Assembly (NCBI RefSeq): GCF_031834595.1
Contig: NZ_CP115541.1
Coordinates: 2,102,501 to 2,166,500 of the forward strand
DNA: 64,000 bases
Source of the DNA: Stenotrophomonas oahuensis
GTDB lineage: Bacteria > Pseudomonadota > Gammaproteobacteria > Xanthomonadales > Xanthomonadaceae
Direction of reading: 5' to 3'
This document shows positions 27,917 through 35,559 of the stretch, piece after piece. Position 1 is the first letter of the stretch, and each line of letters opens with the position of its first letter. The position numbers and the translations under genes were made by a program. The notes under the pieces were generated by a model that saw nothing but the letters and a program-made list of their open reading frames with translations, had not been told where the DNA came from and did no database searches.

Positions 27917-28886
27917 GATCCTGTGTCCGCGCATACCGCTTGGCGATCACCGCACACACAATCAACTGGATCTGGTGGTAGATCATCACCGGCAGCACGA
28001 TCGCGCCCAGGCTGCCGCCGGCGAACAATACCTTCGCAATCGGCACGCCAGTCGCCAGGCTTTTCTTCGAACCACAGAACACAATGGTGATCTCGTCGGC
28101 GCGGTTGAAGCCCATCCGCCGCGCCAGCAGGGTGATCAGCGGCATCGCCACGCCCAGCAGCACGGCCGCCACCAGCGCCACGCCCAGCAGCGACAACAGC
28201 GGCGTCTTGCTCCACAGGCCTTCATTCACCGCTTCGCCGAACGCCGAATACACCACCAGCAGAATCGTGGCCTGGTCGGTGTAGCGCAGCAGCGCGCGCT
28301 GGCGCTGCACCCAGCCAGCAATCCACGGCCGCAGCAGATGGCCGGCCACGAACGGTACCAGCAGCTGCAGCATGATGCTGACAATGGCCTGCCCGGGGTT
28401 GTGCATGCCGCCGGAAGTGCCGGCCAGCAGGGCCAGCAGCAGCGGGGTCAGGAACACGCCCAGAATGCTCGACAGCGAGGCACTCACCACCGCCGCCGGC
28501 ACGTTGCCGCCGGCCATCGAGGTGAACGCAATCGATGACTGCACGGTAGACGGCAGCGTGCACAGGAACAGCACGCCGATATACAGCTCCGGGGTCAGCA
28601 GCCAGCCCTGCAGCGGCTTGAAGGCCAGCCCCAGCAACGGGAACAGCACGAAGGTGCAAGCGAGGATGGTCAGGTGCAGCCGCCAGTGCAGCAGCCCCGC
28701 CACGATCGACTCACGCGGCAGGCGCGCGCCATGCAGGAAGAACAGCGCCGCAATCGCCACATCGGTGACATCGTCCAGCACCATCGCCGCGGCGCCCTGC
28801 ATTGGCAGGAACGAGGCCAGCAGCACGGTGCACAGCAGGGCCAGGGTGAAGTTGTCCGGTCGCACGCGCGACCACCAATGCGTCAT
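27912..28886 (-). CDS. Bile acid:sodium symporter family transporter (YfeH-like)
   Basis: A 324-residue inner membrane protein with about ten helices of the BASS/SBF-like fold. Motifs are LFFLHGARLPRESIVAGL, LPSTVQSSIAFTSMAGGNVPAA and FCGSKKSLATGVPIAKVLF, matching the YfeH-type subfamily. The substrate is not known. The stop TAG (27912-27914) is formed by the terminal GGTAG of the 145-bp element, so the C-terminus (YARTQDR) may have been set by repeat insertion. Confidence 0.85.
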   Translation of the reverse strand: MTHWWSRVRPDNFTLALLCTVLLASFLPMQGAAAMVLDDVTDVAIAALFFLHGARLPRESIVAGLLHWRLHLTILACTFVLFPLLGLAFKPLQGWLLTPELYIGVLFLCTLPSTVQSSIAFTSMAGGNVPAAVVSASLSSILGVFLTPLLLALLAGTSGGMHNPGQAIVSIMLQLLVPFVAGHLLRPWIAGWVQRQRALLRYTDQATILLVVYSAFGEAVNEGLWSKTPLLSLLGVALVAAVLLGVAMPLITLLARRMGFNRADEITIVFCGSKKSLATGVPIAKVLFAGGSLGAIVLPVMIYHQIQLIVCAVIAKRYARTQDR

Positions 28887-28908
28887 CGTCAGTGGTTTCC
28901 TTGCAGCG

Positions 28909-30636
28909 TCATCGCAATGTCGCGCGCGCCTTCAACAGCTCGCGCAACTCGTACTTGTCAGTATCGTCCAACCCCTGCTGGCGCTGCTTTGCCTGAAGCT
29001 CCTCCAGGCGTTGCAGCAACAGCTGCTTTTCCAGCTGCGCCACCGCGTCGTGCAGCTCCTGGGTCCAGATCGCATCATCGCCCGGCAGCGTCTGCGCGGC
29101 CAGCTTGTGCAGCGACGCCTGTTCCTCGCGGCCGTCAAAATGCTCCAGCAGCGCACCGGTGCTGATATCCGGGCGTTGTTCCACCAGCCCCAGCAGCTCC
29201 AGCAACAGCTCCACCCCCGGCAGGCGCAGGCCGTTGATCTGGTGCCCTTGCAGCGTCATCGCCAGCGAGGGCTGCTGCAGCAGAATCGCAATCGCCGCGC
29301 GCACCAGGCTGCGCTTCTGCGCCGGGGCCACCGCACGCGGCGGCGGACGCGAGGCCTGGGCGGGTGCGGAGGAGGCAGCGCCCAGCCCAGTCAACGTGGC
29401 CAGCTGCTGCTTCATCAGGTCGCCAAACGCACCATCCGGAATCTGCGCCAGCATCGGTCGCGCGCGCTCGGCCAAGCGGGCCTTGCCGTCCAGCGTGCCC
29501 ATGTTGATTTCACGGGTGAGCTCGTCGAAGAAGAACTGCGACAGCGGCGTGGCCTGCTTCAGGCGCGCGTCGAAGGCGTCGCTGCCTTCCTTGCGCACGA
29601 TGGTGTCGGGGTCTTCGCCATCCGGCAGGAACAGGAAGAAGGCCTGGCGGCCGTCCTTCATGCGCGGCAGCACCGATTCCAGCGCGCGCCAGCCAGCGCG
29701 GCGACCGGCGGCGTCGCCGTCGAAGCAGAAGAACACGTCCGGCGCATTGCGGAACAGCAGCTCGGCGTGTTCCGGCGTGGTCGCCGTGCCCAGCGTGGCC
29801 ACCGCCTGGGTGACCCCGAACTGGAACAGCGACACCACGTCCATGTAGCCTTCCACCACGATCAGCCGCTCGATCTTCTGGTTGGCCTGGCGCACCTGCC
29901 ACAGGCCATACAGTTCGCGGCCCTTGTGGAAGAGGGCGGTTTCCGGGGAATTGAGGTACTTCGGGCCGTCGTCCTTCTCGAACACGCGGCCACCGAAGGC
30001 GATCACGCGGCCGCGGCGGTCGAAGATCGGGAACATCACCCGGTCGCGGAACTTGTCGTAGACATGTCCGCGGTCGTTCTTCGAGAACAGGCCAGCGCGG
30101 TCGAGCAGCTTCATCCGCCGCTCGTCCTTGCCCAGCGCATCCTTCAGCGCGCTGTAGCCGTCCGGCGCGTAGCCGATCGAGAAGCGGGTGCGGGTGGCTT
30201 CGTCCACGCCACGCTGGTCCAGGTAGCTGCGTGCCTTGTCGCTGCCTTCCATCTGCTTCTGGAAAAAGCGCGTGGCCGCATCCAGCGCCGAGTACAGGTC
30301 GCGGCTGTCGTCCTGCTGCTGCGCGCTGCGCGGCTGGCTGTCGCGCGGCACTTCCATGCCCACGCGCTTGGCCAGCTCGTCCACCGCGTCGAGAAACTCG
30401 AGGCGGTCGTAGTTCATCAGGAAGCTGATCGCGGTGCCATGCGCGCCGCAGCCGAAGCAGTGATAGAACTGCTTGGTCGGCGACACCGTGAACGAGGCCG
30501 AGCGCTCGTCATGGAACGGGCACCGGGCTGAGTATTCCTTGCCCTGGCGCTTCAGCGGCACACGGCTGCCCACCACTTCGACAATGTCGGAGCGGGCCAG
30601 CAGGTCGTCAATGAAAGCGTCGGGAATACGGGCCAT
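28909..30636 (-). CDS. dnaG: DNA primase
   Basis: A 575-residue primase that makes RNA primers at the replication fork. The N-terminal zinc-binding domain shows CPFHDERSASFTVSPTKQ and YHCFGCGAHG. The Toprim core has LIVVEGYMDVVSL and FCFDGDAAGRRAGW. The C-terminal helicase-binding region (about 430-575) follows a Pro/Ala linker. The length matches E. coli DnaG (581). It lies 14 bp after the YihY-like gene, and with rpsU upstream it recalls the rpsU-dnaG-rpoD operon, but rpoD does not follow here. Confidence 0.97.
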   Translation of the reverse strand: MARIPDAFIDDLLARSDIVEVVGSRVPLKRQGKEYSARCPFHDERSASFTVSPTKQFYHCFGCGAHGTAISFLMNYDRLEFLDAVDELAKRVGMEVPRDSQPRSAQQQDDSRDLYSALDAATRFFQKQMEGSDKARSYLDQRGVDEATRTRFSIGYAPDGYSALKDALGKDERRMKLLDRAGLFSKNDRGHVYDKFRDRVMFPIFDRRGRVIAFGGRVFEKDDGPKYLNSPETALFHKGRELYGLWQVRQANQKIERLIVVEGYMDVVSLFQFGVTQAVATLGTATTPEHAELLFRNAPDVFFCFDGDAAGRRAGWRALESVLPRMKDGRQAFFLFLPDGEDPDTIVRKEGSDAFDARLKQATPLSQFFFDELTREINMGTLDGKARLAERARPMLAQIPDGAFGDLMKQQLATLTGLGAASSAPAQASRPPPRAVAPAQKRSLVRAAIAILLQQPSLAMTLQGHQINGLRLPGVELLLELLGLVEQRPDISTGALLEHFDGREEQASLHKLAAQTLPGDDAIWTQELHDAVAQLEKQLLLQRLEELQAKQRQQGLDDTDKYELRELLKARATLR

Positions 30637-30649
30637 GAGCCCGTCTAGT

Positions 30650-31579
30650 TTACCCGTTGCCGGCCGTCTCGCCCGGCTTCGGGCAGGGAATGCCGGCCTG
30701 CGCCAGCTGCGCCCGTGCCCGCAGCCGTTCGTCGATCACCGCCGTCATCAGCGCACCGACGAAGAACACCACCGTGGCGTAGTAGATCCACACCAGGGAG
30801 ATCACCAGCGCCCCCATCGAACCATAGGCGCTGCCTGGGGCCACCGTGGCGATGTACACGCCAATGGCATAGCGGCCCAGCGCGAACAGGGCCGAGGTGA
30901 TCACCCCGCCAATGAACGCCTGCCGCCACTGCACCCGGCGGTCGGGCAGATAGTGGTACAGGAAGGCGAACGCCACCGCATACAGCAGCAGGGTGGTCAC
31001 ATAGCCAATGGCCGGCAGCACCGAAGGCAGCTGGGCGAACGCCACCTGCAGCATGGTGGTGGCAGTCATCGACAGAATCAGCAGGAAGCCAAGCGCCAGC
31101 ACGACGCCGAAGGAGAACACGCGCTTGCGCAGCCAGGCCTTGATGCCTTCCAGGCGTTCGCCGCTGGTGTTGAAGATCAGATTCAGCGCGTTCTGCAGCT
31201 GTGCGAATACCGCCGTGGCACCAATGAACAGCAGCAGGGTGCTCCACACCCCCGCCAGCGAGCCCACATCCGGCTGGTTGTCGGCGTTCTTCAGCACCGT
31301 GTCGGCCACGCTGGCCGCACTCGACCCGGCCACATCGGCAATCTGCCCGACCAGCGCCTGCTGTGCGGGCGGATACAGGGAAGCGGTCAGCCACAGCAGC
31401 AGCACCAGCAGCGGGGCCATCGAGAGCAGGGCATAGAACGAGACCGACGCGGCCTGGGTCAGCACGTCGATCTCCACGAAGCGCTTGCCGACCGCCGCCG
31501 GAAAGCTGCGCTCCAGCCGGTCCACATATTTGCGCAGGCGCAACGGAACGCCCTGGTGATCGTGCGGGTCTTCAACCAT
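30650..31579 (-). CDS. YihY/BrkB family membrane protein
   Basis: A 309-residue inner membrane protein with about six helices. Family motifs include DVLTQAASVSFYALLSMAPLLVL near the N-terminus and the GSAYGSMGALVISLVWIYYATVVFFVGA segment near the C-terminus. Earlier names (ribonuclease BN) are wrong for this family; the function is unknown. It lies between yqeY and dnaG in the rpsU cluster. Confidence 0.87.
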   Translation of the reverse strand: MVEDPHDHQGVPLRLRKYVDRLERSFPAAVGKRFVEIDVLTQAASVSFYALLSMAPLLVLLLWLTASLYPPAQQALVGQIADVAGSSAASVADTVLKNADNQPDVGSLAGVWSTLLLFIGATAVFAQLQNALNLIFNTSGERLEGIKAWLRKRVFSFGVVLALGFLLILSMTATTMLQVAFAQLPSVLPAIGYVTTLLLYAVAFAFLYHYLPDRRVQWRQAFIGGVITSALFALGRYAIGVYIATVAPGSAYGSMGALVISLVWIYYATVVFFVGALMTAVIDERLRARAQLAQAGIPCPKPGETAGNG

Positions 31580-31616
31580 GACCCCGTTTTATCAGCCGCC
31601 CATCGAAGACCCGGTG

Positions 31617-31654
31617 AAAACAAAAAAGGCACCGCCCTGATCGGGCGATGCCTC
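31617..31654 (-). terminator. Terminator of yqeY
   Basis: On the minus strand AGGCATCGCCC pairs with GGGCGGTGCCT, followed by TTTTTTGTTTT. A REP lies between the yqeY stop and this terminator. Confidence 0.85.
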
Positions 31655-31655
31655 T

Positions 31656-31683
31656 GGTAGGTAACGACCGTTGGTCGTTACCC
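31656..31683 (+). repeat. GTAG-type REP
   Basis: GGTAGGTAACGACCGTTGGT and its complement, in the 3' untranslated part of the rpsU-yqeY transcript, upstream of the terminator. Confidence 0.85.
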
Positions 31684-31687
31684 CCGA

Positions 31688-32131
31688 TCAACCCAACTGC
31701 TGCTTCACCAGCTTCGACACCAGGCCCATATCAGCCTGACCGGCCAGCTTCGGCTTCAGCGCGCCCATCAGCTTGCCCATATCCGCCGGGCCCGCAGCGC
31801 CGGTTTCCGCAATCGCCGCCTGGATCGCCGCCACAATCTCGGCTTCACCCATCTTGGCCGGCAGGTAGGCTTCAATCACCACCAATTCGTCGCGCTCGAT
31901 CTGCGCCAGGTCGTCGCGGTTGGCCGCGTCGTACTGGGTGATCGAGTCCTTGCGCTGCTTGACCATCTTGTCCAGCACGGCAATGACCGCAGCGTCATCC
32001 AGCTCGATGCGCTCGTCCACTTCCTTCTGCTTGATGGCGGCATTGATCAGGCGGATCACGCCCAGCTTGTGCTTTTCGCCCGCCTTCATGGCGGCCTTCA
32101 TGTCATCGGTGAGCTGCTGCTTCATGCTCAT
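31688..32131 (-). CDS. yqeY: GatB/YqeY domain protein
   Basis: A 147-residue protein of the YqeY family, related to the tail domain of GatB. Motifs: the MKAAMKAGEKHKLGVIRLIN start and the IEAYLPAKMGEAEI and GPADMGKLMGALKPKLAGQADM segments. The precise role is unknown; a link to tRNA or translation is inferred from the fold and from placement next to rpsU. AGGTG lies 5 nt before the start codon. Confidence 0.92.
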   Translation of the reverse strand: MSMKQQLTDDMKAAMKAGEKHKLGVIRLINAAIKQKEVDERIELDDAAVIAVLDKMVKQRKDSITQYDAANRDDLAQIERDELVVIEAYLPAKMGEAEIVAAIQAAIAETGAAGPADMGKLMGALKPKLAGQADMGLVSKLVKQQLG

Positions 32132-32165
32132 GGAACACCTCGGTTCGGTGAATAGGGTAGAAACG

Positions 32166-32197
32166 CAAAAAGCCGGTAACGCTCGCGCGTTCCGGCT
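32166..32197 (-). terminator. Terminator between rpsU and yqeY
   Basis: On the minus strand AAGCCGGAACGC pairs with GCGTTACCGGCTT (one bulge), followed by TTTTTGCG. It may reduce readthrough from rpsU into yqeY. Confidence 0.8.
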
Positions 32198-32245
32198 TCG
32201 GCTTCGTCGCGACAGGTCAAGCCTGCCGCATCGAAGTGCGTCCGA

Positions 32246-32461
32246 TCAGTACAGGCGCTGACGCTTGGTGACGTCGCGCGACGAGCGGCGCAGCTGACGC
32301 TTCACAGCAGCAGCAGCCTTACGCTTGCGCTCCTGGGTCGGCTTTTCATAGAACTCGCGCTTGCGGGTTTCGGCCAGAACGCCGGCCTTTTCGCAGGTGC
32401 GCTTGAAGCGACGGAGCGCAAACTCGAAGGGCTCGTTCTCGCGGACTTTGACGCTGGGCAT
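32246..32461 (-). CDS. rpsU: 30S ribosomal protein S21
   Basis: A 71-residue, very basic ribosomal protein. [20 protein letters not shown] is the canonical S21 start, and the C-terminus is Arg/Lys-rich. GGAGA lies upstream of the ATG at 32461. It has its own strong promoter and a terminator directly downstream. Confidence 0.98.
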
Positions 32462-32510
32462 GGAATCTCCGGACACAGTAGAACCGGGTCACGCCCGGTG
32501 AGAGCCGCAC

Positions 32511-32538
32511 ATTATAGCGGCGAACAAGGAAGTTGCAA
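32511..32538 (-). promoter_or_regulatory. Sigma-70 promoter of rpsU
   Basis: On the minus strand TTGCAA (32533-32538), a 16-bp spacer and TATAAT (32511-32516). The leader to the rpsU start is about 45 nt and contains a small CCGGGCGTGACCCGG hairpin. Confidence 0.8.
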
Positions 32539-32627
32539 CCCTCCCTGGCGAATAACCGGCCACGCGGAGGAACTGGGCACCCGGGCAATGACGCTGCCGG
32601 GGCCGCAAGAGGTCCATAATAGCAGGC

Positions 32628-33653
32628 ATGCGAGTCCTTGGTATCGAATCATCCTGTGATGAGACCGGCGTAGCGGTGTACGACACCGCCCTGACCGGCC
32701 CGGAAGCCCTGCGCGCCCATGCGGTGTACAGCCAGATTGCCCTGCACGCCGAATACGGCGGGGTGGTGCCTGAACTGGCCAGCCGCGACCACGTGCGCAA
32801 ACTGCTGCCGCTGATCCGCCAGACCCTGGCCGAGGCCGGGCTGGGAGTGAGCGACATCGACGGGGTGGCCTACACCGCCGGCCCCGGCCTGGTCGGCGCG
32901 CTGCTGGTTGGCGCGGGCGTGGCCCGTTCGCTGGCCTGGGCGCTGGAAGTGCCCGCCGTGGGCGTGCACCACATGGAAGGCCACCTGTTGGCCCCGCTGA
33001 TGGAAGACGACCCGCCGGAACCCCCGTTCGTGGCCCTGCTGGTGTCCGGCGGCCACACCCAGCTGGTCGCGGTTGACCGTATCGGCCAGTACCGGCTGCT
33101 CGGCGAGACCCTGGACGATGCCGCCGGTGAGGCCTTTGACAAGACCGCCAAGTTGATGGGCCTGCCGTACCCCGGTGGCCCGCAGCTGGCCGCCCTGGCT
33201 GAACGCGGCACCCCGGGCGTGTACAAGTTCACTCGGCCCATGACCGACCGTCCCGGGCTGGATTTCAGCTTCTCCGGTCTGAAGACCCAGGTCCTCATGG
33301 CCTGGCGCGACAGCGACCAGAGCGACACCACCCGCGCCGACATCGCCCGTGGCTTTGAAGATGCGGTGGTCGAGACCCTGGCGATCAAGTGCGACCGCGC
33401 CCTCGATGCCGCCGGTTGCGACGTGCTGGTGGTCGCCGGTGGCGTCGGAGCCAACCGCCGCCTGCGCGCCCGCCTCGACGAAATGGCCCGCCGCCGCGGC
33501 GGCCGCGTCTGCTTCCCGCGTCCCGCGCTGTGCACCGACAACGGCGCAATGATCGCCTTCGCCGGTGCCCTGCGCCTGGAAGCCGGCCAGCACAACCCCC
33601 CGCAGGTGCAGGTCACCCCGCGCTGGGACATGGCCACGTTGCCAGCGGTGTAA
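32628..33653 (+). CDS. tsaD: tRNA N6-threonylcarbamoyladenosine synthase subunit TsaD
   Basis: A 341-residue enzyme subunit that, with TsaB and TsaE, adds threonylcarbamoyl to A37 of ANN-decoding tRNAs. The family opening [19 protein letters not shown] is present. The metal-binding motif HHMEGH gives His115 and His119; [30 protein letters not shown] and [13 protein letters not shown] complete the ASKHA fold. CATAAT at 32615-32620 is only 8 nt before the ATG, so the mRNA may be nearly leaderless. It is divergent from rpsU, the usual arrangement. Confidence 0.97.
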   Translation: MRVLGIESSCDETGVAVYDTALTGPEALRAHAVYSQIALHAEYGGVVPELASRDHVRKLLPLIRQTLAEAGLGVSDIDGVAYTAGPGLVGALLVGAGVARSLAWALEVPAVGVHHMEGHLLAPLMEDDPPEPPFVALLVSGGHTQLVAVDRIGQYRLLGETLDDAAGEAFDKTAKLMGLPYPGGPQLAALAERGTPGVYKFTRPMTDRPGLDFSFSGLKTQVLMAWRDSDQSDTTRADIARGFEDAVVETLAIKCDRALDAAGCDVLVVAGGVGANRRLRARLDEMARRRGGRVCFPRPALCTDNGAMIAFAGALRLEAGQHNPPQVQVTPRWDMATLPAV

Positions 33654-33721
33654 CCGACCGGTTCCCGGCACGTTGTTGCGCCGGTCGGTACCATGGCCCC
33701 CATATTTCATATGGCATGACT

Positions 33722-34075
33722 ATGGACAAGGTATTCATCGAAGGGCTGGAAGTGGACGCCCTGATCGGCATCTACGACTGGGAGCGGCGCATCCGCCAGA
33801 CCCTGCGCTTCGACCTGGAAATGGGCTTCGACAACCGCAAGCCCGCGGCCAGCGACGACATTGCCGACACCCTGAACTACAAGGCCGTCAGCAAGCGCAT
33901 CGAACAGTTCGTGCGCGAATCCGACTTCGGCCTGGTCGAAACCCTGGCCGAGCGCATCGCCGAGATCGTGCTGCGCGAATTCAACGTGCAGTGGCTGCGC
34001 CTGAAGCTCAGCAAGCCCGGTGCCGTGCGCGGTGCCAAGGCCGTCGGCGTCATCATCGAACGCTCGGCCCCGTAA
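33722..34075 (+). CDS. folB: Dihydroneopterin aldolase
   Basis: A 117-residue enzyme of folate synthesis that splits dihydroneopterin to hydroxymethyldihydropterin. MDKVFIEGLEVDALIGIYDWER is the typical N-terminus, with the active-site Glu in DALIGIYDWE. The LVETLAERIAEIVL segment and the final conserved Lys in KLSKPGAVRGAKAVGV are present. An in-frame ATG at 33716 would add two residues; no clear ribosome site favours either. Confidence 0.94.
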   Translation: MDKVFIEGLEVDALIGIYDWERRIRQTLRFDLEMGFDNRKPAASDDIADTLNYKAVSKRIEQFVRESDFGLVETLAERIAEIVLREFNVQWLRLKLSKPGAVRGAKAVGVIIERSAP

Positions 34076-34095
34076 CCCGCCCAACCCCGTAACCC

Positions 34096-34119
34096 GTAGA
34101 GCCGGGCTTGCCCGGCTGC
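34096..34119 (+). repeat. GTAG-type REP
   Basis: GTAGAGCCGGGCTTGCCCGG and its arm, between folB and the MscS gene. Confidence 0.8.
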
Positions 34120-34143
34120 TCTCCCCAAGGAACCCCACAAACG

Positions 34144-35421
34144 ATGGTTGACGCCGTAATCGCCGTAAAGCTCCTCGAAGACCTGCAACAAACCCTGCAA
34201 CCCTGGCCCTGGGCCTACACCGCAGTCGTCCTGGCCGCCCTCATCCTCGCCGCCTGGCTGGCCAACTTCGTCACCAAGAAGATCCTGCTGCGTGGCCTGC
34301 GCAAACTGATCGCCCGCCTCCCCGGCGGCACCGCCTCCGGCCGCGAACAAGGCAGCAACCTGCGCGTCATCTCGCGCCTGTCGAACGTGGTGCCCAGCAT
34401 GGTGCTGGCCGCCGGCATCCGCATCGTCCCCGACCTGCCGCCGGAACTGGTGGGCTTCGTCATCGCCGCCTGCCGCGCCTGGGCCGTGCTCACCGTCGCG
34501 CTGGCCGTCTCGCACGCGCTCGACGCCGCCAACGAACTCTACGAACGCCGCCCCGACGCCCGCAACAAGCCGATCAAGGGCTACCTGCAGGTGGTCAAGA
34601 TCGTGGTCTTCGTCATCGCCGGCCTGTCCATCGTCGCCACCCTGCTCGGGGTGAAGCTGGGCCCGCTGGTCACCGGCCTCGGTGCCGCCACCGCCGTGCT
34701 GATGCTGATCTTCCAGGACACCATCCTCTCCCTGGTCGCCAGCGTGCAGATCAGCGGCGACGGCCGCGTGCGACTGGGCGACTGGATCGAAATGCCCAGC
34801 CAGAACGCCGATGGCGACGTCATCGACATCGCCCTGCACACCATCACCGTGCAGAACTTCGACAAGACCATCACCACCATCCCGACCAAGAAGCTGGTCA
34901 CCGAGTCGTTCAAGAACTGGCGCGGCATGCAGGAAGCCGGCGGCCGCCGGATCAAGCGCGCGTTGTACCTGGACCAGCACAGCGTCGGCTTCCTCGACGA
35001 AGCCGCCGTGGACCGCCTGGAGCAGTTCAGCGTGCTGGGCGACTACCTGCGCGAAAAGCAGGACGAGCTGGACCAGCACAACGCCCAGCTGCAGGCCCAG
35101 GGCCTGGCCGCGGTCAACGCGCGCCGGGTCACCAACCTGGGCACCTTCCGCGCCTACGTGGAGCGCTACCTGCGCAGCCACCCCGGCATCCATACGGAAA
35201 TGACCCTGCTGGTACGGCAGCTGCAGCCCACCACCGAAGGCCTGCCGCTGGAGATCTACTGCTTCACCCGCAGCACCGAGTGGGGCGTCTATGAAGGCGT
35301 GCAGTCGGACGTGTTCGATCACCTGCTGGCGACGCTGCCGGCGTTCGGGCTGCGGGTGTTCCAGGCCTCCAGCGACGCCATGCTGATGACCGCGCAGACC
35401 GTACGGTCCCCGACGGAGTAA
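34144..35421 (+). CDS. MscS-family mechanosensitive channel (YbdG-like)
   Basis: A 425-residue channel protein. Four to five N-terminal helices end in the pore-lining segment LGPLVTGLGAATAVLMLIFQDTI, followed by the MscS beta domain (VRLGDWIEMPSQNADGDVIDIALHTITVQNFDKTI, the usual linker after the pore) and a C-terminal alpha/beta domain. The closest named relative by architecture is E. coli YbdG. It should open on osmotic downshock. AAGGA lies upstream of the ATG. A terminator follows directly. Confidence 0.9.
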   Translation: MVDAVIAVKLLEDLQQTLQPWPWAYTAVVLAALILAAWLANFVTKKILLRGLRKLIARLPGGTASGREQGSNLRVISRLSNVVPSMVLAAGIRIVPDLPPELVGFVIAACRAWAVLTVALAVSHALDAANELYERRPDARNKPIKGYLQVVKIVVFVIAGLSIVATLLGVKLGPLVTGLGAATAVLMLIFQDTILSLVASVQISGDGRVRLGDWIEMPSQNADGDVIDIALHTITVQNFDKTITTIPTKKLVTESFKNWRGMQEAGGRRIKRALYLDQHSVGFLDEAAVDRLEQFSVLGDYLREKQDELDQHNAQLQAQGLAAVNARRVTNLGTFRAYVERYLRSHPGIHTEMTLLVRQLQPTTEGLPLEIYCFTRSTEWGVYEGVQSDVFDHLLATLPAFGLRVFQASSDAMLMTAQTVRSPTE

Positions 35422-35433
35422 GCTTCCGTGCCG

Positions 35434-35465
35434 CCCGGCGCAGCGTGCGCTGCGTCGGGTTTTTC
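35434..35465 (+). terminator. Terminator of the MscS gene
   Basis: CCCGGCGCAGC pairs with GCTGCGTCGGG around a 4-nt loop, followed by TTTTTT. Confidence 0.88.
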
Positions 35466-35533
35466 CCCTCCGGGGAAAAAAATGAATGCCGAAATCACTC
35501 ACAACGGGGCCGGGGACGCTAGAATCCCGGCCT

Positions 35534-35547
35534 TGTAAACGTTTTCA
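35534..35547. promoter_or_regulatory. LacI/GalR-family operator upstream of the GH3 gene
   Basis: TGTAAACGTTTTCA fits the LacI-family consensus TGNAANCGNTTNCA at every fixed position, with a central CG. It lies 12 nt before the GTG start, just upstream of the AAGGA ribosome site, where a bound repressor would block transcription. No LacI-type gene is in the window. Confidence 0.65.
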
Positions 35548-35559
35548 TAAGGACCGCCG

